From contig JAQVHG010000024.1 in NCBI GenBank assembly GCA_028696365.1, positions 1 to 14,798 of the forward strand: DNA of 14,798 nt, in the 5' to 3' direction. The notes beneath the pieces were generated by a model. The model saw only the letters and a program-made list of their open reading frames with translations. It had not been told where the DNA came from and made no database searches. This stretch comes from Methanofollis sp. (lineage in GTDB: Archaea > Halobacteriota > Methanomicrobia > Methanomicrobiales > Methanofollaceae). Positions within the stretch are counted from its first letter, which is position 1, and each line of letters begins with the position of its first letter. Positions 14,796 to 14,798 of the stretch are shown here, piece by piece. Position numbers and translations under genes: made by a program.

Positions 14796-14798
14796 CGG

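Noticed and set aside
1..14798. CRISPR arrays, tRNA or rRNA genes, insertion sequences, prophage genes
   Set aside because: No regularly spaced repeats, no tRNA-like cloverleaf, no rRNA stretch and no transposase or integrase were seen on either strand.

Overview
This window comes from a methanogenic archaeon. It holds the complete operon for methyl-coenzyme M reductase (mcrB-D-C-G-A, 257-5171) followed on the same strand by the complete operon for the membrane methyltransferase Mtr (mtrE-D-C-B-A-F-(A+G)-H, 5405-11038). The protein sequences, the moderately high GC content with strong third-position bias, the mcr-mtr adjacency and a PGF-CTERM surface protein all point to the order Methanomicrobiales (Methanoculleus/Methanofollis/Methanogenium-like). 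That placement rests on recalled family resemblance, not on a search.

Layout: 1-256 is the mcr promoter and leader. 257-5171 encodes MCR, which makes methane from methyl-CoM and CoB, plus its two accessory proteins McrD and McrC. 5172-5404 contains a T8 tract (probable terminator) and then a candidate mtr promoter framed by a 9-bp inverted repeat. 5405-11038 encodes Mtr, which moves the methyl group from methyl-tetrahydro(sarcina/methano)pterin to coenzyme M through a corrinoid on MtrA and pumps sodium. Mtr therefore makes the substrate for MCR, so the two operons encode the last two steps of methanogenesis. 11039-11514 is a non-coding stretch with a T8 terminator, hairpins and a small family of diverged repeats. 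11515-12690 is a DUF362/ferredoxin protein. 12817-14748, on the minus strand, is a secreted, surface-anchored protein joining an alpha/alpha-toroid repeat domain to a BtuF/FepB-type binding-protein domain.

The most unusual point is in mtr. The usual separate mtrG is missing. In its place is a second mtrA whose corrinoid domain is fused to MtrG in place of the usual MtrA tail. The first 506 nt of the two mtrA genes are identical at every base, and identity stops at the end of the corrinoid domain, which suggests very recent duplication or continuing gene conversion. The predicted complex would carry two corrinoid domains per protomer. The toroid/BtuF-like surface protein nearby might serve corrinoid capture, but that link is only inferred. 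The DUF362 gene carries what looks like a compensating -1/+1 frameshift pair.
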